This document shows positions 33,982-43,099 of a DNA stretch of 64,000 nucleotides, piece by piece. Origin of the DNA: Acidobacteriota bacterium. GTDB taxonomy: Bacteria; Acidobacteriota; UBA6911. The position numbers and the translations under genes were made by a program. Every line of letters starts with the position of its first letter. Position 1 is the first letter of the stretch. The notes under the pieces are model-generated. The model was given only the letters and a program-made list of their open reading frames with translations, was not told the origin of the DNA and ran no database searches. The DNA lies in the NCBI GenBank assembly GCA_016929335.1, contig JAFGIY010000065.1, forward strand, positions 62,001 through 126,000, written 5' to 3'.

Positions 33982-36135
33982 GTGACTAAAGCAGAACAAC
34001 TTAAGACAATATTTGCTCCCCGTTCGGTTGCCGTCATTGGTGCTTCTGCCAAACAGCAGAGCCTTGGCCGCGCGGTTTTTGCCAACCTGCTTTTCGCGGG
34101 CTATAGCGGCTGCGTTTACCCGGTCAATACAAAAGCCAAAAGCGTTCTGGGTGTGCGCGCGTATCCCTCTGTCCTGGATATCCCGGATGAAGTGGACCTG
34201 GCGGTTGTTCTGGTTCCCGCAGGCATGGTTCCGAACGTTCTGAAGGATGCAGGACGCAAAGGGTGTAAAGGCGCAATTGTAATCACCGCAGGTTTCAAGG
34301 AGATAGGCAGGCAGGGCGCAGAATTGGAGCAGCAGCTGCGCGAAGTCGCGCAGAGCCACGGCATGGCGGTTATCGGGCCGAACTGTTTCGGCGTCATCAA
34401 TACCGATCCGTCCGTCTCGCTCAATGCGACCTTTTCCCGGAGCTTTCCTCTGATGGGAAAGATCGCCTTTATCTCGCAGAGCGGTGCGGTCGGCGTGGCT
34501 GCGCTGGAATACGCTGCCGGGCGAAAGATCGGATTTTCCAAATTCGTATCAATAGGAAATAAGGTGGATATACACGAGAATCACCTGCTGGAAGCGCTGG
34601 CCGAGGATCCGATGACCGATGTGATTCTCCTGTATGTGGAGGATCTGGAAAATCCCAAGGAATTCATCAACCTGGCAAGGAAAATTTCGGAAAAAAAGCC
34701 TATTCTCGCAGTCAAATCCGGGCGGACTTCAGAAGGAGCGAAAGCGGCCGCGTCTCATACCGGTGCTCTTTCCGGATCCGATGACGTGTATGATACGCTC
34801 TTTGCCCAATGCGGGGTTCTTCGTGTGGAGACGCTTGAAGAGCTGTTTCGTTTTGGGATTGCATTCGCCAATCAACCGCTGCCTCGAGGCCGCAGAGTGG
34901 CAATTGTAACCAACGCAGGCGGACCGGGAATTATGGCGACTGATGCCGCCGTGCGGCATGGCCTGGAACTTGCTGTCCTGACACCCAAATCGATATCGAT
35001 CCTTCAAGCCAATCTCCCTCCGACCGTCAGCCTGAACAATCCGGTGGATCTGGTCGGAGATGCCGACGAAATCCGTTACCAGCTGGCGATGCAGGCGGTG
35101 CTGGCGGATGACAACGTGGACAGCGTCGTCGCTATCTGCGTTCCTCAGATGCTGACTAATCTGGAAGCCACGTCCAAAATGATCGCGCAGCAGGTGAAGT
35201 TTTCTGATAAGCCGGTCTCTGCAGTTTACATGGCAACGGGAGATATCGAAAGCTCGCTGAAAATTCTGGAAGACGCCCAGATTCCCAGCTACCGGTTCCC
35301 GGAGGATGCAGCACGCGCTCTGGGAGCCATGTCCCGCTACGTTCTTTGGAGGAAGCGACCGCGCACGGAGGTAGTTCATTTTGACGATGTCCAACCCGAC
35401 ACGGTGCGCAAAATCATTGCAAAGGCAAAAAGCGAAGGGCGGCGATTCCTGCCGGAACCGGAGGCGCACGCCGTTCTGAGCGCATATGGATTGCCGATGT
35501 CCCGCTCGATTCATGCTCAAAACGAAACCGAGGCGGTCCATGCCGCGAAGCAGATCGGTTTTCCTGTCGTCATGAAAATTATTTCTCCGCAGATTGTGCA
35601 TAAGGTGGATGTGGGCGGTGTCCGGCTGAACCTGCAGTCTGAGGCGGATGTTAAGTCGGCATACGCTGACCTGATTCAGCGCGTAAAAACGGCCCAGCCG
35701 GGCGCAGAAATCTGGGGCGTTCTGATTCAGGAAATGGTTCGCGGCGGTAAGGAGACAATCCTGGGCATGAAGCGCGATCCGCATTTTGGCGCTCTGCTGA
35801 TGTTCGGTCTGGGGGGTATCTATGTGGAAGTCTTTAAAGATGTTGTTTTCCGCATCGCGCCCATCCGGGAACTCGGCGCGCGCCACATGATTGAACGGAT
35901 CAAAGGGATCAAACTCCTCAAGGGATTCCGGGGCGAGCCTCCGTCTGATGTTGATGCCATTGCCCAATCTCTGATGCGCCTTTCTCAACTGGTAACCGAA
36001 TTCCCCGAGATCGAAGAAATGGACATCAATCCCTTGATTGTCCTCCCGGCCGGGTCCGGCGCAAGAGTGGTCGATGCACGCATCCTCATAGAAGCGAATG
36101 AACATCCCACCGCGGAGTTCAAGGACCCGGCATAA
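33982..36135 (+). CDS. ADP-forming acyl-CoA synthetase (fused alpha-beta)
   Basis: Interconverts acyl-CoA + ADP + Pi with acid + CoA + ATP; in fermentative or syntrophic metabolism it usually yields ATP. 717 residues from the GTG at 33982. The N-terminal CoA-binding half has SVAVIGASAKQQSLG and the phospho-histidine segment AAASHTGALSGSDDVYD. The C-terminal ATP-grasp half has HAVLSAYGLP, PVVMKIISPQIVHKVDVGGV and MDINPLIV. AAAGGA precedes the GTG. The 28 extra codons back to 33898 contain microrepeat-like sequence and are judged untranslated. The acyl substrate is unknown; acetyl-, glutaryl- or aryl-acetyl-CoA would fit the cluster. Confidence 0.88.
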   Translation: MTKAEQLKTIFAPRSVAVIGASAKQQSLGRAVFANLLFAGYSGCVYPVNTKAKSVLGVRAYPSVLDIPDEVDLAVVLVPAGMVPNVLKDAGRKGCKGAIVITAGFKEIGRQGAELEQQLREVAQSHGMAVIGPNCFGVINTDPSVSLNATFSRSFPLMGKIAFISQSGAVGVAALEYAAGRKIGFSKFVSIGNKVDIHENHLLEALAEDPMTDVILLYVEDLENPKEFINLARKISEKKPILAVKSGRTSEGAKAAASHTGALSGSDDVYDTLFAQCGVLRVETLEELFRFGIAFANQPLPRGRRVAIVTNAGGPGIMATDAAVRHGLELAVLTPKSISILQANLPPTVSLNNPVDLVGDADEIRYQLAMQAVLADDNVDSVVAICVPQMLTNLEATSKMIAQQVKFSDKPVSAVYMATGDIESSLKILEDAQIPSYRFPEDAARALGAMSRYVLWRKRPRTEVVHFDDVQPDTVRKIIAKAKSEGRRFLPEPEAHAVLSAYGLPMSRSIHAQNETEAVHAAKQIGFPVVMKIISPQIVHKVDVGGVRLNLQSEADVKSAYADLIQRVKTAQPGAEIWGVLIQEMVRGGKETILGMKRDPHFGALLMFGLGGIYVEVFKDVVFRIAPIRELGARHMIERIKGIKLLKGFRGEPPSDVDAIAQSLMRLSQLVTEFPEIEEMDINPLIVLPAGSGARVVDARILIEANEHPTAEFKDPA

Positions 36136-36200
36136 ATACTGATTCGAGGATTGTGCTTGTTTTCGAATTCCGAATTTCAATTCCCATGAGGAGCAGTTCT

Positions 36201-36764
36201 ATGAAAAAAGATACAACGCGAAGAGGCTTTGTGAAAAACATTGCTGTCGGCGGGGCCGCTGTGGCGTCGGCGGGCTCTCTCCTTCATTGGACAGCGAACG
36301 CCAGTCCGCTTTTGCAGCATGTATCCGCCGAGACTTCGGACGGCAAGACAAAATACGGGAAATGCCTTGTAAAATTGCCGATCCGAAAAATGGGAGAATC
36401 TTCCATGTTTTCAGCGGGTGCCGATATCCTCAATGGCTTCCCGTGCAACATTATTTATGCGTTTGGACTCAGAGTCGGGCAACTGGGCATGTCGACGGAA
36501 CCGCATGTCCATGATCATGATGAAGTCATTTATTTCATCGGATCCGATCCGAAAAACATCGGTGATTTGGGCGCGGAAGTTAATTTTAAGATAGGCTCTA
36601 AGGGGCAGGAAGAGGATCACATCTTCTCAGTTCCAACGGCCGTCGTGATTCCCAAAGGAATATGGCATTGCCCAATGGAGACGCTGAAATTTGAAAAGCC
36701 GTTCCTGTGCATGGCGGTGTCGCTGACGGAAAAATACGAGTTTCACTACACCGACAAAAAGTAG
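36201..36764 (+). CDS. Tat-exported cupin-domain protein
   Basis: 187 residues. A twin-arginine signal (DTTRRGFVKNIAVGGAAVASAGS) is followed by a small beta-barrel with cupin metal motif EPHVHDHDEVIYFIG and a late WHCPME. Such proteins bind Fe, Mn or Zn and may be oxygenases, isomerases or binding proteins. The ATG at 36201 has GAGGAG 7 nt upstream and starts right at the Tat signal; the open frame to 36153 is microrepeat sequence. It lies 65 nt after the acyl-CoA synthetase, so a link to the catabolic block is possible but unproven. Confidence 0.8.
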   Translation: MKKDTTRRGFVKNIAVGGAAVASAGSLLHWTANASPLLQHVSAETSDGKTKYGKCLVKLPIRKMGESSMFSAGADILNGFPCNIIYAFGLRVGQLGMSTEPHVHDHDEVIYFIGSDPKNIGDLGAEVNFKIGSKGQEEDHIFSVPTAVVIPKGIWHCPMETLKFEKPFLCMAVSLTEKYEFHYTDKK

Positions 36765-36827
36765 CCACAGGCTTGCGCGCTTTCCCTGCCGTCTCAAGCA
36801 GGCCTTGTCAAAAACATTTAGCCGCTT

Positions 36828-36895
36828 ATCTTCACGGACTCTCACGGATAAAGTTTTTTATCTGTGAAAATCGGCGGAAATTCGCGGTTAAATTA
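36828..36895. repeat. ATCCGTG-family imperfect palindrome
   Basis: Interrupted inverted repeats built from TCACGGAT/ATCTGTGA with flanking GCCGC and GCGG blocks. Related units lie at 39061-39135 and 46250-46316. Confidence 0.5.
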
Positions 36896-36919
36896 TCTTC
36901 CCTGAAACAGCGAAAACTG

Positions 36920-36947
36920 TTGGGAAATCAGGCACCTATGGTAAAAT
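36920..36947 (+). promoter_or_regulatory. candidate promoter for panB
   Basis: TTGGGA (36920-36925), 16-nt spacer, TAAAAT (36942-36947), about 35 nt before the panB ATG. Confidence 0.35.
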
Positions 36948-36981
36948 CGCGGCTTTCATTCGCGAAGCGAAGGAGCATGCC

Positions 36982-37839
36982 ATGATCGATGCAAAAGTAA
37001 AAATCACCCTGCCGTATTTATTCGAGAAGGTACAACGTGGCGAGCCTATCACCTGGCTGACTTGTTACGATTTCCCTACAGCCTGCCTGCAGGAACAGGC
37101 CGGCATTGAGATGATTCTGGTGGGTGACAGCCTGGGTATGACAATGCTGGGTTACGATTCCACGCTGCCGGTTAAGATGGATGACATGATCCGTCATGCC
37201 TGCGCGGTTCGAAAAGGCGCTCCGAATGTTTTTCTTGTCGGAGATATGCCCTATATGTCCTATCAGCCCAGCAATGAAATTGCCGTGCTTAATGCAGGAC
37301 GCTTCATGGCTGAAGCCGGATGCGATGCCATCAAGCTGGAAGGTGGAGTGGCTATGGCGCCTCGCGTCAGGGCTATCACGGATGCCGGTATACCCACTAT
37401 AGGGCATTTGGGGTTGACTCCGCAGTCCGTAGCGGCGCTGGGAGGTTTTAAGCTGCAGGGCAAATCGGCGGCGCTGGCCAAAACAATCGCCGACGATGCA
37501 AAAGCCATCGAAAAGGCGGGAGCCTTTGCGATTCTGCTGGAGCTCGTTCCCGACCGACTCTGCAAAATCATTATGGAACGCGCCGAGAATTGCATCATCA
37601 TGGGACTTGGTTCCGGACCTCATGCTCATGGGCAATTGCTCATCTATCACGATATGTTCGGCCTCTATCCAAAATTTAAGCCGAAAATGGCTAAGATGTT
37701 TGGTAACGCCGGCGAAGTCATTCTCAACGGGCTGAAAAGCTATCATGACGAAGTTAAAGCCAAAGCCTTCCCTGCCCGCGAGAACTGGTTCGGCATGCAG
37801 GATACGGAATTTGATGCGCTGAAGAAACTGCTCGGTTGA
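36982..37839 (+). CDS. panB: 3-methyl-2-oxobutanoate hydroxymethyltransferase
   Basis: First step of pantothenate synthesis, adding a hydroxymethyl from methylene-tetrahydrofolate to alpha-ketoisovalerate. 285 residues, slightly longer than the E. coli enzyme. TCYDFPTACL, ILVGDSLGMTMLGYDSTLPV with metal-binding Asp, VGDMPYMSYQ, IKLEGG, GHLGLTPQSVAALGGFKLQGK, and catalytic Glu in LLELVPDRL are visible. panC and panD are absent from the window. Confidence 0.93.
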   Translation: MIDAKVKITLPYLFEKVQRGEPITWLTCYDFPTACLQEQAGIEMILVGDSLGMTMLGYDSTLPVKMDDMIRHACAVRKGAPNVFLVGDMPYMSYQPSNEIAVLNAGRFMAEAGCDAIKLEGGVAMAPRVRAITDAGIPTIGHLGLTPQSVAALGGFKLQGKSAALAKTIADDAKAIEKAGAFAILLELVPDRLCKIIMERAENCIIMGLGSGPHAHGQLLIYHDMFGLYPKFKPKMAKMFGNAGEVILNGLKSYHDEVKAKAFPARENWFGMQDTEFDALKKLLG

Positions 37840-37894
37840 GACCAGCCTCAGCAAGTATTAATGGCCTTTATCCCCTTATTACCAAGGAGTCCGC

Positions 37895-39055
37895 ATGGGA
37901 TACGCTCAACGCACCCGTCACCTCGCGCCTGAGGGAGCCTACCAGGTATTGGCCAAAGCCGGCCGGCTGGAGGCTGCCGGGAAGGAAATCATACACTTCG
38001 AGATCGGGCAGCCGGACTACGAAACATTCAGCAATGTCAGCCTGGCCGGGATCAAGGCCATCAGCGAAGGGAAGACACGCTACACCGATCCTGCGGGAAT
38101 CTTGCCTTTGAGGGAAGCCATCGCCGAGGATGCCGGCAGACGGCGCGGAATAAAGATACATCCGGAAGAGGTTGTTGTCAGTCCCGGCGGGAAGCCGAAT
38201 CTTTTCTTCCCGACACTGGCGCTCATCGAGCCTGGCGATGAAGTCATCTATCCGAATCCGGGATTCCCGACTTATGAGGCAATGATTGGAGTCGCGGGCG
38301 GCGTCCCTGTTCCGGTACCGCTTCTGGAAGCCAATAGCTTTTCGTTCGATCTGGAAGCTTTCGACAAGCTCATCAATCAGCGCACAAAGCTCATCATATT
38401 GAACTCTCCAAGCAATCCAACCGGAGGTGTAATTCCGGCCGTCGATCTGGAGCATATTGCGCGGCAGGCGCAGAGATTCGACTGCTGGATCATGTCGGAT
38501 GAAATCTATGCCCGCATAGCCTATGACGGATTGCAGGTCTCATCCATTGCTTCTCTGCCCGGCATGAAGGAAAGAACCATCATCGTGGACGGATTCTCCA
38601 AAACCTATTCCATGACGGGCTGGCGGCTGGGCTACGGCATCATGCCTGAAAAGCTCGCGGGATGCGTCGGCCTGCTCCTCACTCATTCGCTGGGATCCAC
38701 GGCGCATTTTTCCCAGTTTGCCGGATTGGAGGCCGTAATCGGACCGCAAACCATGGTGGAAACCATGGTGACAGAATATCAGCGTCGGCGCGATGTCATT
38801 GTCGCGGGATTGAATGCCATTCCGGGCATCACCTGTCAAATGCCGCAGGGTGCGTTCTATGCCTTCCCGAATATCACGGGTACAGGAATGAAGTCCGGCG
38901 ATCTGGCCAACCTGATTCTAGACAAGGCCGGGGTTGCCTTGCTGCCCGGTTCCTGTTTCGGTGAGTACGGAGAGGGTTATCTGCGCCTGTCCTATGCCAC
39001 ATCGATTCCAACGATAGAAAAGGGACTTGCCCGCATCCGTTCTGTTCTTGGATGA
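37895..39055 (+). CDS. Class I/II pyridoxal-phosphate aminotransferase (AspC/AlaT-like)
   Basis: 386 residues. FEIGQPDYETF at the N-terminus, SPSNPTGG, SDEIYARIAYD with the PLP-pyridine aspartate, and DGFSKTYSMTGWRLGYG with the Schiff-base lysine are the fold-type I motifs; LRLSYATSIPTIEKGLARI closes the protein. It is in the aspartate-aminotransferase superfamily; the amino donor is not assignable. AAGGAG is 7 nt upstream of the ATG, 55 nt after panB. Confidence 0.88.
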   Translation: MGYAQRTRHLAPEGAYQVLAKAGRLEAAGKEIIHFEIGQPDYETFSNVSLAGIKAISEGKTRYTDPAGILPLREAIAEDAGRRRGIKIHPEEVVVSPGGKPNLFFPTLALIEPGDEVIYPNPGFPTYEAMIGVAGGVPVPVPLLEANSFSFDLEAFDKLINQRTKLIILNSPSNPTGGVIPAVDLEHIARQAQRFDCWIMSDEIYARIAYDGLQVSSIASLPGMKERTIIVDGFSKTYSMTGWRLGYGIMPEKLAGCVGLLLTHSLGSTAHFSQFAGLEAVIGPQTMVETMVTEYQRRRDVIVAGLNAIPGITCQMPQGAFYAFPNITGTGMKSGDLANLILDKAGVALLPGSCFGEYGEGYLRLSYATSIPTIEKGLARIRSVLG

Positions 39056-39060
39056 AATCA

Positions 39061-39135
39061 ACCGCGGATATGCACGGATTCACACGGGAAATTCAATGCT
39101 CTATCCGTGCGCATTGGTGGAAATCCGTGGTTAAT
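39061..39135. repeat. ATCCGTG-family imperfect palindrome between convergent genes
   Basis: ACCGCGGAT...GCACGGAT on the left mirrors ATCCGTGCGCAT...AATCCGTGGTTAAT on the right with gaps. It lies between the aminotransferase (+) and sulfatase (-) and may end both transcripts. Confidence 0.55.
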
Positions 39136-40960
39136 CGCCCGGATCAGAATGGAAGAAATCCCTGATCAGGTGCATGTATTCCCCTACATCATGGATTTCC
39201 GGTGATTGCTCGTCCGGATCGATTCCCAGGTTATAAACCTTGACGTTTCTGCCGAGCACATCGAAAAGAAATTTTTCCGGATAGCGGACCGCAGAGATGA
39301 ATCCTCCGCCATATGGTTGAACGGATATTTTTGTTTTTTGAGGAGGCAACAGCTGCCGCGTCGGCGAGGACAACATCCATGGCGCGAATGACTCCCCAAG
39401 CAGGCGCGTGTGATCCGTTCCCAGCAGTTCCAGAACAGTAGGATAAATGTCCATCTGACTGAACCGTTCATGGACGGTTGCTCCTGCCGCAAATTTATCC
39501 TTTTGGGGATAGGGGGGGACAAAAAGGAAGGGAATAAGGAAATTTTCTTCATATGCGCCGCGTTCGTTATAAATATTATCCTTGTGTCTCATGATCGGCC
39601 ACGCGTGATCGCTCACAACTACCAGAGAGCCGCGATGTGCGTAATGCTTTATAAAGAGGTCATAGAACTGCCCGAAATATGCATCCTGTACGAAAGTCGT
39701 GTTCGAAAGATGCTCATTAAACTTCTTCGGATCAGGAAAAGGCACCTTGTCCCGCAGCGCATCGTCCAGAACATGAAAGGGGGTATGATTCGTTGCGCCT
39801 GTATCAATAAAGACAAAGAGCTTTTGGCCGGAATAGTTTTTCAGCAGGTATTCATGGATTCGCCTAAAATAGACATCTTCGCGGTACCCCCAGTCGAACT
39901 TTGCGTCCGCCGGTTGCACAATATCGTCCGCCAGAACCTCCTCGAATCCTATGGACTCGGCGAAGCGCATAATTCTGACATTGCGGCTCCCGCCAAAAAA
40001 ATAGAGGGGATGATAGCCCAGCGCCTTGAATATCCTTGGAAGGCAATTGAGTTCTTTCAGAACGCTGGATGGATATTCATCCACCATATCAAGTGTGATA
40101 CTTGGGGCTATTCCGCAGAGAACGCACTCATAGCCGCGTAAACTTTGAATCGAATTGGCATAGAACTTTGGAAACAGGATGCCGTTCAATGAGGCGCGCA
40201 GCAACTGCGGGGTGATATTGGGATTCACCAGGAAACCGTTCAGACTCTCCTGTTTGATGAAAAAGACCACTTCGCCCATCTTCGAAGGATCCATAGCCCC
40301 GTTGGGCTTTGGCGCGTTGGAGCGGAGTTCTGCAACGTGTTTTCTGTAAAGCTCCGTATAATCATTCCGGAGACGGCGGTCACTGAAAAAACTTGCATAG
40401 AGGAAACCTGCGGCGGATCCCCGGATATTGCGAATCGTGGCCAGCTGGCAAAAGGCGCTGAACAGGAAGGGGATCAAGAGAAAAAGCCATGTTTTGCGTG
40501 GCATTTTCCCGAGGCCATAGACCACCGGAGAGAAGGCCGGCTTCTGAAAAAGGGTGAAAGCCGCGATGGACAGGATGACCACGGGAAACCAGGGGGCGAA
40601 TAGTTTCCATAATGTGGGAAGGGCATCGGCCGTGTTGTACCAAAAAAAGTAAAAGTCAAAATCTATCTTTCGTACGGATTTATAAATCGCAAGAAATGCC
40701 GCGAAATGGAAGCAGAGCGCACCTAAAATCAAAAGGAGGATCTCAACTGCGCGGTTTGCATGAAGAGGGCGAATGGATCGGAAAGCCGCATAGAGAATTG
40801 GCGGGACAAGCATGATCCAGAGTGTGTCGACGAACAACAGGAGTGTCTCTATCCGGAAGAACGGAGTATCGGCAACAAACGTATCGATTTCCAGCCCGCA
40901 ATAGCTGCCGAAAAGAGCAAGGTAGAGGATCGGTAACCACAAGCGGATTTTGTATGACAT
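39131..40960 (-). CDS. LtaS-like membrane sulfatase / phosphoglycerol transferase
   Basis: 609 residues. Four or five N-terminal membrane helices (about 1-190) carry an extracytoplasmic alkaline-phosphatase-superfamily domain. VVFFIKQESLNGF, then NSIQSLRGYECVLCG at the place of the LtaS catalytic Thr, FIDTGATNHTPFHV and VVSDHAWPIMRH (metal-binding D-H) are visible. LtaS relatives transfer glycerol-phosphate or modify polysaccharides and lipids. It is last in a five-gene minus-strand envelope run and convergent with the aminotransferase. Substrate unknown. Confidence 0.8.
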   Translation of the reverse strand: MSYKIRLWLPILYLALFGSYCGLEIDTFVADTPFFRIETLLLFVDTLWIMLVPPILYAAFRSIRPLHANRAVEILLLILGALCFHFAAFLAIYKSVRKIDFDFYFFWYNTADALPTLWKLFAPWFPVVILSIAAFTLFQKPAFSPVVYGLGKMPRKTWLFLLIPFLFSAFCQLATIRNIRGSAAGFLYASFFSDRRLRNDYTELYRKHVAELRSNAPKPNGAMDPSKMGEVVFFIKQESLNGFLVNPNITPQLLRASLNGILFPKFYANSIQSLRGYECVLCGIAPSITLDMVDEYPSSVLKELNCLPRIFKALGYHPLYFFGGSRNVRIMRFAESIGFEEVLADDIVQPADAKFDWGYREDVYFRRIHEYLLKNYSGQKLFVFIDTGATNHTPFHVLDDALRDKVPFPDPKKFNEHLSNTTFVQDAYFGQFYDLFIKHYAHRGSLVVVSDHAWPIMRHKDNIYNERGAYEENFLIPFLFVPPYPQKDKFAAGATVHERFSQMDIYPTVLELLGTDHTRLLGESFAPWMLSSPTRQLLPPQKTKISVQPYGGGFISAVRYPEKFLFDVLGRNVKVYNLGIDPDEQSPEIHDVGEYMHLIRDFFHSDPGD

Positions 40961-41008
40961 ATTGGTGTCGATTATTCCCCCTGCTTCCTGCGGGTGAATT
41001 CGGTTGAA

Positions 41009-41755
41009 TCAGCGCGGCTGCCTCTGACTGCCCGATTTGTGCCAATCCAGACGGAACTTCCAGATGCGCCAGACCGCTTCCAGAGCAATGGCCGAAGACA
41101 TTTTGCTTGTTCCTGCCCGGCGTTCTGTAAATGTAATGGGGAATTCAATGTGTTTGTAACCGTGCCTGTCCGCCAGATATTTAAGCTCTATCTGAAAGCT
41201 GTACCCGTCGCTTCGGAGCGAATCCAATTTGACGGCTCGCAACAGTTCGCTCGACCATCCATTGAATCCGCCGGTGAAATCGGAAAAATTCGATCCAAGT
41301 ATGAAGCGGGAATAAACACTGGCAAATTTTGAAAGAAATTTTCTGCCCAGCCCCCAATTGAGAGTGCCTCCGCCTTTTACATAACGTGAAGCGACTACAA
41401 AATCAAAGTCACAGGCAAATTTAAGCATTGTTTTGATATCTGCCGGATTATGGCTCCAATCCGCATCCATTTGAATGACAAAGTCGTATCCCCCGTCAAT
41501 TCCCCACTTGAACCCGTATACATAGGCGCTGCCAAGTCCGAGTTTTGCAGGCCGGGTGTGCAGGTCTATTCGATCCGGAAAATTATTCTCCTTGAGCTCC
41601 AGTACAGCGTCTCCGGTATGGTCCGGGCTGTTATCGTCCACAACCAAAACATGAAGACGCTCATCAGTATGAAGGACTTCCGGTATGAGATGAGAAATGT
41701 TCACACGCTCGTTGTAAGTCGGGATTATGACCAAAGGCTTTAAAGGATATTGCAT
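41009..41755 (-). CDS. Polyprenol-phosphate sugar synthase (GT2, dolichol-P-mannose synthase-like)
   Basis: 248 residues. VIIPTYNERVNISHLIPEVL, VVDDNSPDHTGD, VIQMDADWSHNPADI (metal-binding DxD-like) and SRYVKGGGTLNWGLGRKFLSKFASVYSRFILG match bacterial DPM1-type enzymes. It would charge undecaprenyl phosphate with a single sugar for glycan or protein modification outside the membrane. No C-terminal membrane domain, as in the short DPM1 form. 48 nt from the sulfatase gene and 41 nt from the permease gene. Confidence 0.88.
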   Translation of the reverse strand: MQYPLKPLVIIPTYNERVNISHLIPEVLHTDERLHVLVVDDNSPDHTGDAVLELKENNFPDRIDLHTRPAKLGLGSAYVYGFKWGIDGGYDFVIQMDADWSHNPADIKTMLKFACDFDFVVASRYVKGGGTLNWGLGRKFLSKFASVYSRFILGSNFSDFTGGFNGWSSELLRAVKLDSLRSDGYSFQIELKYLADRHGYKHIEFPITFTERRAGTSKMSSAIALEAVWRIWKFRLDWHKSGSQRQPR

Positions 41756-41796
41756 GTGCTGACCGTTATGGAGATCCCGTACTCATCGGGATGGTG

Positions 41797-43011
41797 TCAT
41801 TCGTATCTTAGCGCCTCAACCGGATTCATACGCGAGGCTCTTAATGCCGGTATCATTCCAAAAATCAGTCCAACGAGCACGGTTACACCAAAACCAAGCA
41901 CAATGGCTATCGGAGGGACCTCGATCCGGATCGCGTCGGTAAAGAAGCGGATGGAGTAGGGGACTGCTACGCCCAGAAGAATGCCGACCAGCCCGCCTCC
42001 ACCGCTGAGAATCAGGGCTTCCGCAAGAAATTCCGCCAGCAGTACCCTGCGGTAGGCGCCGATGGCTTTCTTAATGCCGATTTCTCTGGTCCTCTCAGTG
42101 ACGGTTATGAGCATAACGTTCATGATACCGATTCCACTGGCGATCAGTGAAATGGCGGCAATCACCAGGAGCACCACGGTGAGGCCCATACTGATTTTGC
42201 CGGCAGCCCTCAGAATCGCGGCGAGATTATCCACCTTGTAAAAAGCCTGGTTCCGGTGCCGGCGAACCAGGAGATTCATTGTTTCGGTTTTTATTCTGTC
42301 CACATCATTCAGGCTTTCCGCAGATATGTATATCTGGTCGAGGCTGTCGTTCTGTTTGAAATTACGCATGACGGTGAGCGGAATGATCGCACTATAGTCC
42401 GTTACTTCCATTTGGCCGAATGAGCTGACCCGTTCGCGGAAGACGCCGATGATGTTAAAACGGATACCGTAGAGATTGATGTAGCCTTTATAAAAAGGAT
42501 CCTGTTTCAGCTTTTGAGCAAAAAGCTCGGTTATCAGGCAGACCTTATTGCGAAATCTCAGGTCGTTCTCGGTGATGAAACTTCCATGAACAACCTCAAG
42601 ATTGCGGACCAGCCGATATTCCGGAGTGGTCCCGATCAAAGAGATGGTGCGTGTTAATCCCTCGATTTTAATCGCGGGATGGCTTGTGGCAATCGGCGCC
42701 GCATTCCGGATCCCGCTGATTTCGTTCAGTATGGCTTTCAGGTCATCGGAATTGATTCTGTCGGCAAGTGTTCTGATTCCGGCAGCGGTATCGGCCGATT
42801 CGTTGTAAGCGTATATCAGATTGGTGCCTATTCCCCGGATCTGCTCCAGCGTATAAGTCCTGCCGCTGATCCCGGCGATCACAACCAAAACGAGCGAAGC
42901 CGTGCCAATGACCATGCTCAGCGAAGTCAATACGGCTCGAACCCAATTGCGGAGCAAAGCCTGATTGGCTGTCCGAAGAATTTCCGTGATTGGCAGTTTG
43001 TATTTCATCAT
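41797..43011 (-). CDS. MacB-type ABC transporter permease
   Basis: 404 residues. One N-terminal helix (SLSMVIGTASLVLVVIAGIS), a large periplasmic domain (about 60-270), then three helices containing SGIGIMNVMLITVTERTREIGIKKAIGA, the classic FtsX/MacB coupling segment, ending ASRMNPVEALRYE. It acts with an ATPase and the adjacent HlyD-type adaptor, but no ATP-binding gene is next to it. The start at 43011 (MMKYKLP) is chosen; the frame continues to 43092 without family resemblance. Confidence 0.87.
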   Translation of the reverse strand: MMKYKLPITEILRTANQALLRNWVRAVLTSLSMVIGTASLVLVVIAGISGRTYTLEQIRGIGTNLIYAYNESADTAAGIRTLADRINSDDLKAILNEISGIRNAAPIATSHPAIKIEGLTRTISLIGTTPEYRLVRNLEVVHGSFITENDLRFRNKVCLITELFAQKLKQDPFYKGYINLYGIRFNIIGVFRERVSSFGQMEVTDYSAIIPLTVMRNFKQNDSLDQIYISAESLNDVDRIKTETMNLLVRRHRNQAFYKVDNLAAILRAAGKISMGLTVVLLVIAAISLIASGIGIMNVMLITVTERTREIGIKKAIGAYRRVLLAEFLAEALILSGGGGLVGILLGVAVPYSIRFFTDAIRIEVPPIAIVLGFGVTVLVGLIFGMIPALRASRMNPVEALRYE

Positions 43012-43099
43012 TAAAGCAAGTGAGACTCCAACGTTTGCCTGGATTGCGCAGGCCCGTTGGTTTCCCTGCAAGATCCGTGCAATCCGGGGCACTATCAGC

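Noticed and set aside
34729-36180. 483-codon open frame on the minus strand
   Set aside because: Fully antisense to the acyl-CoA synthetase, whose motifs are clear; the frame's His/Arg/Cys-rich composition is that of a shadow frame.
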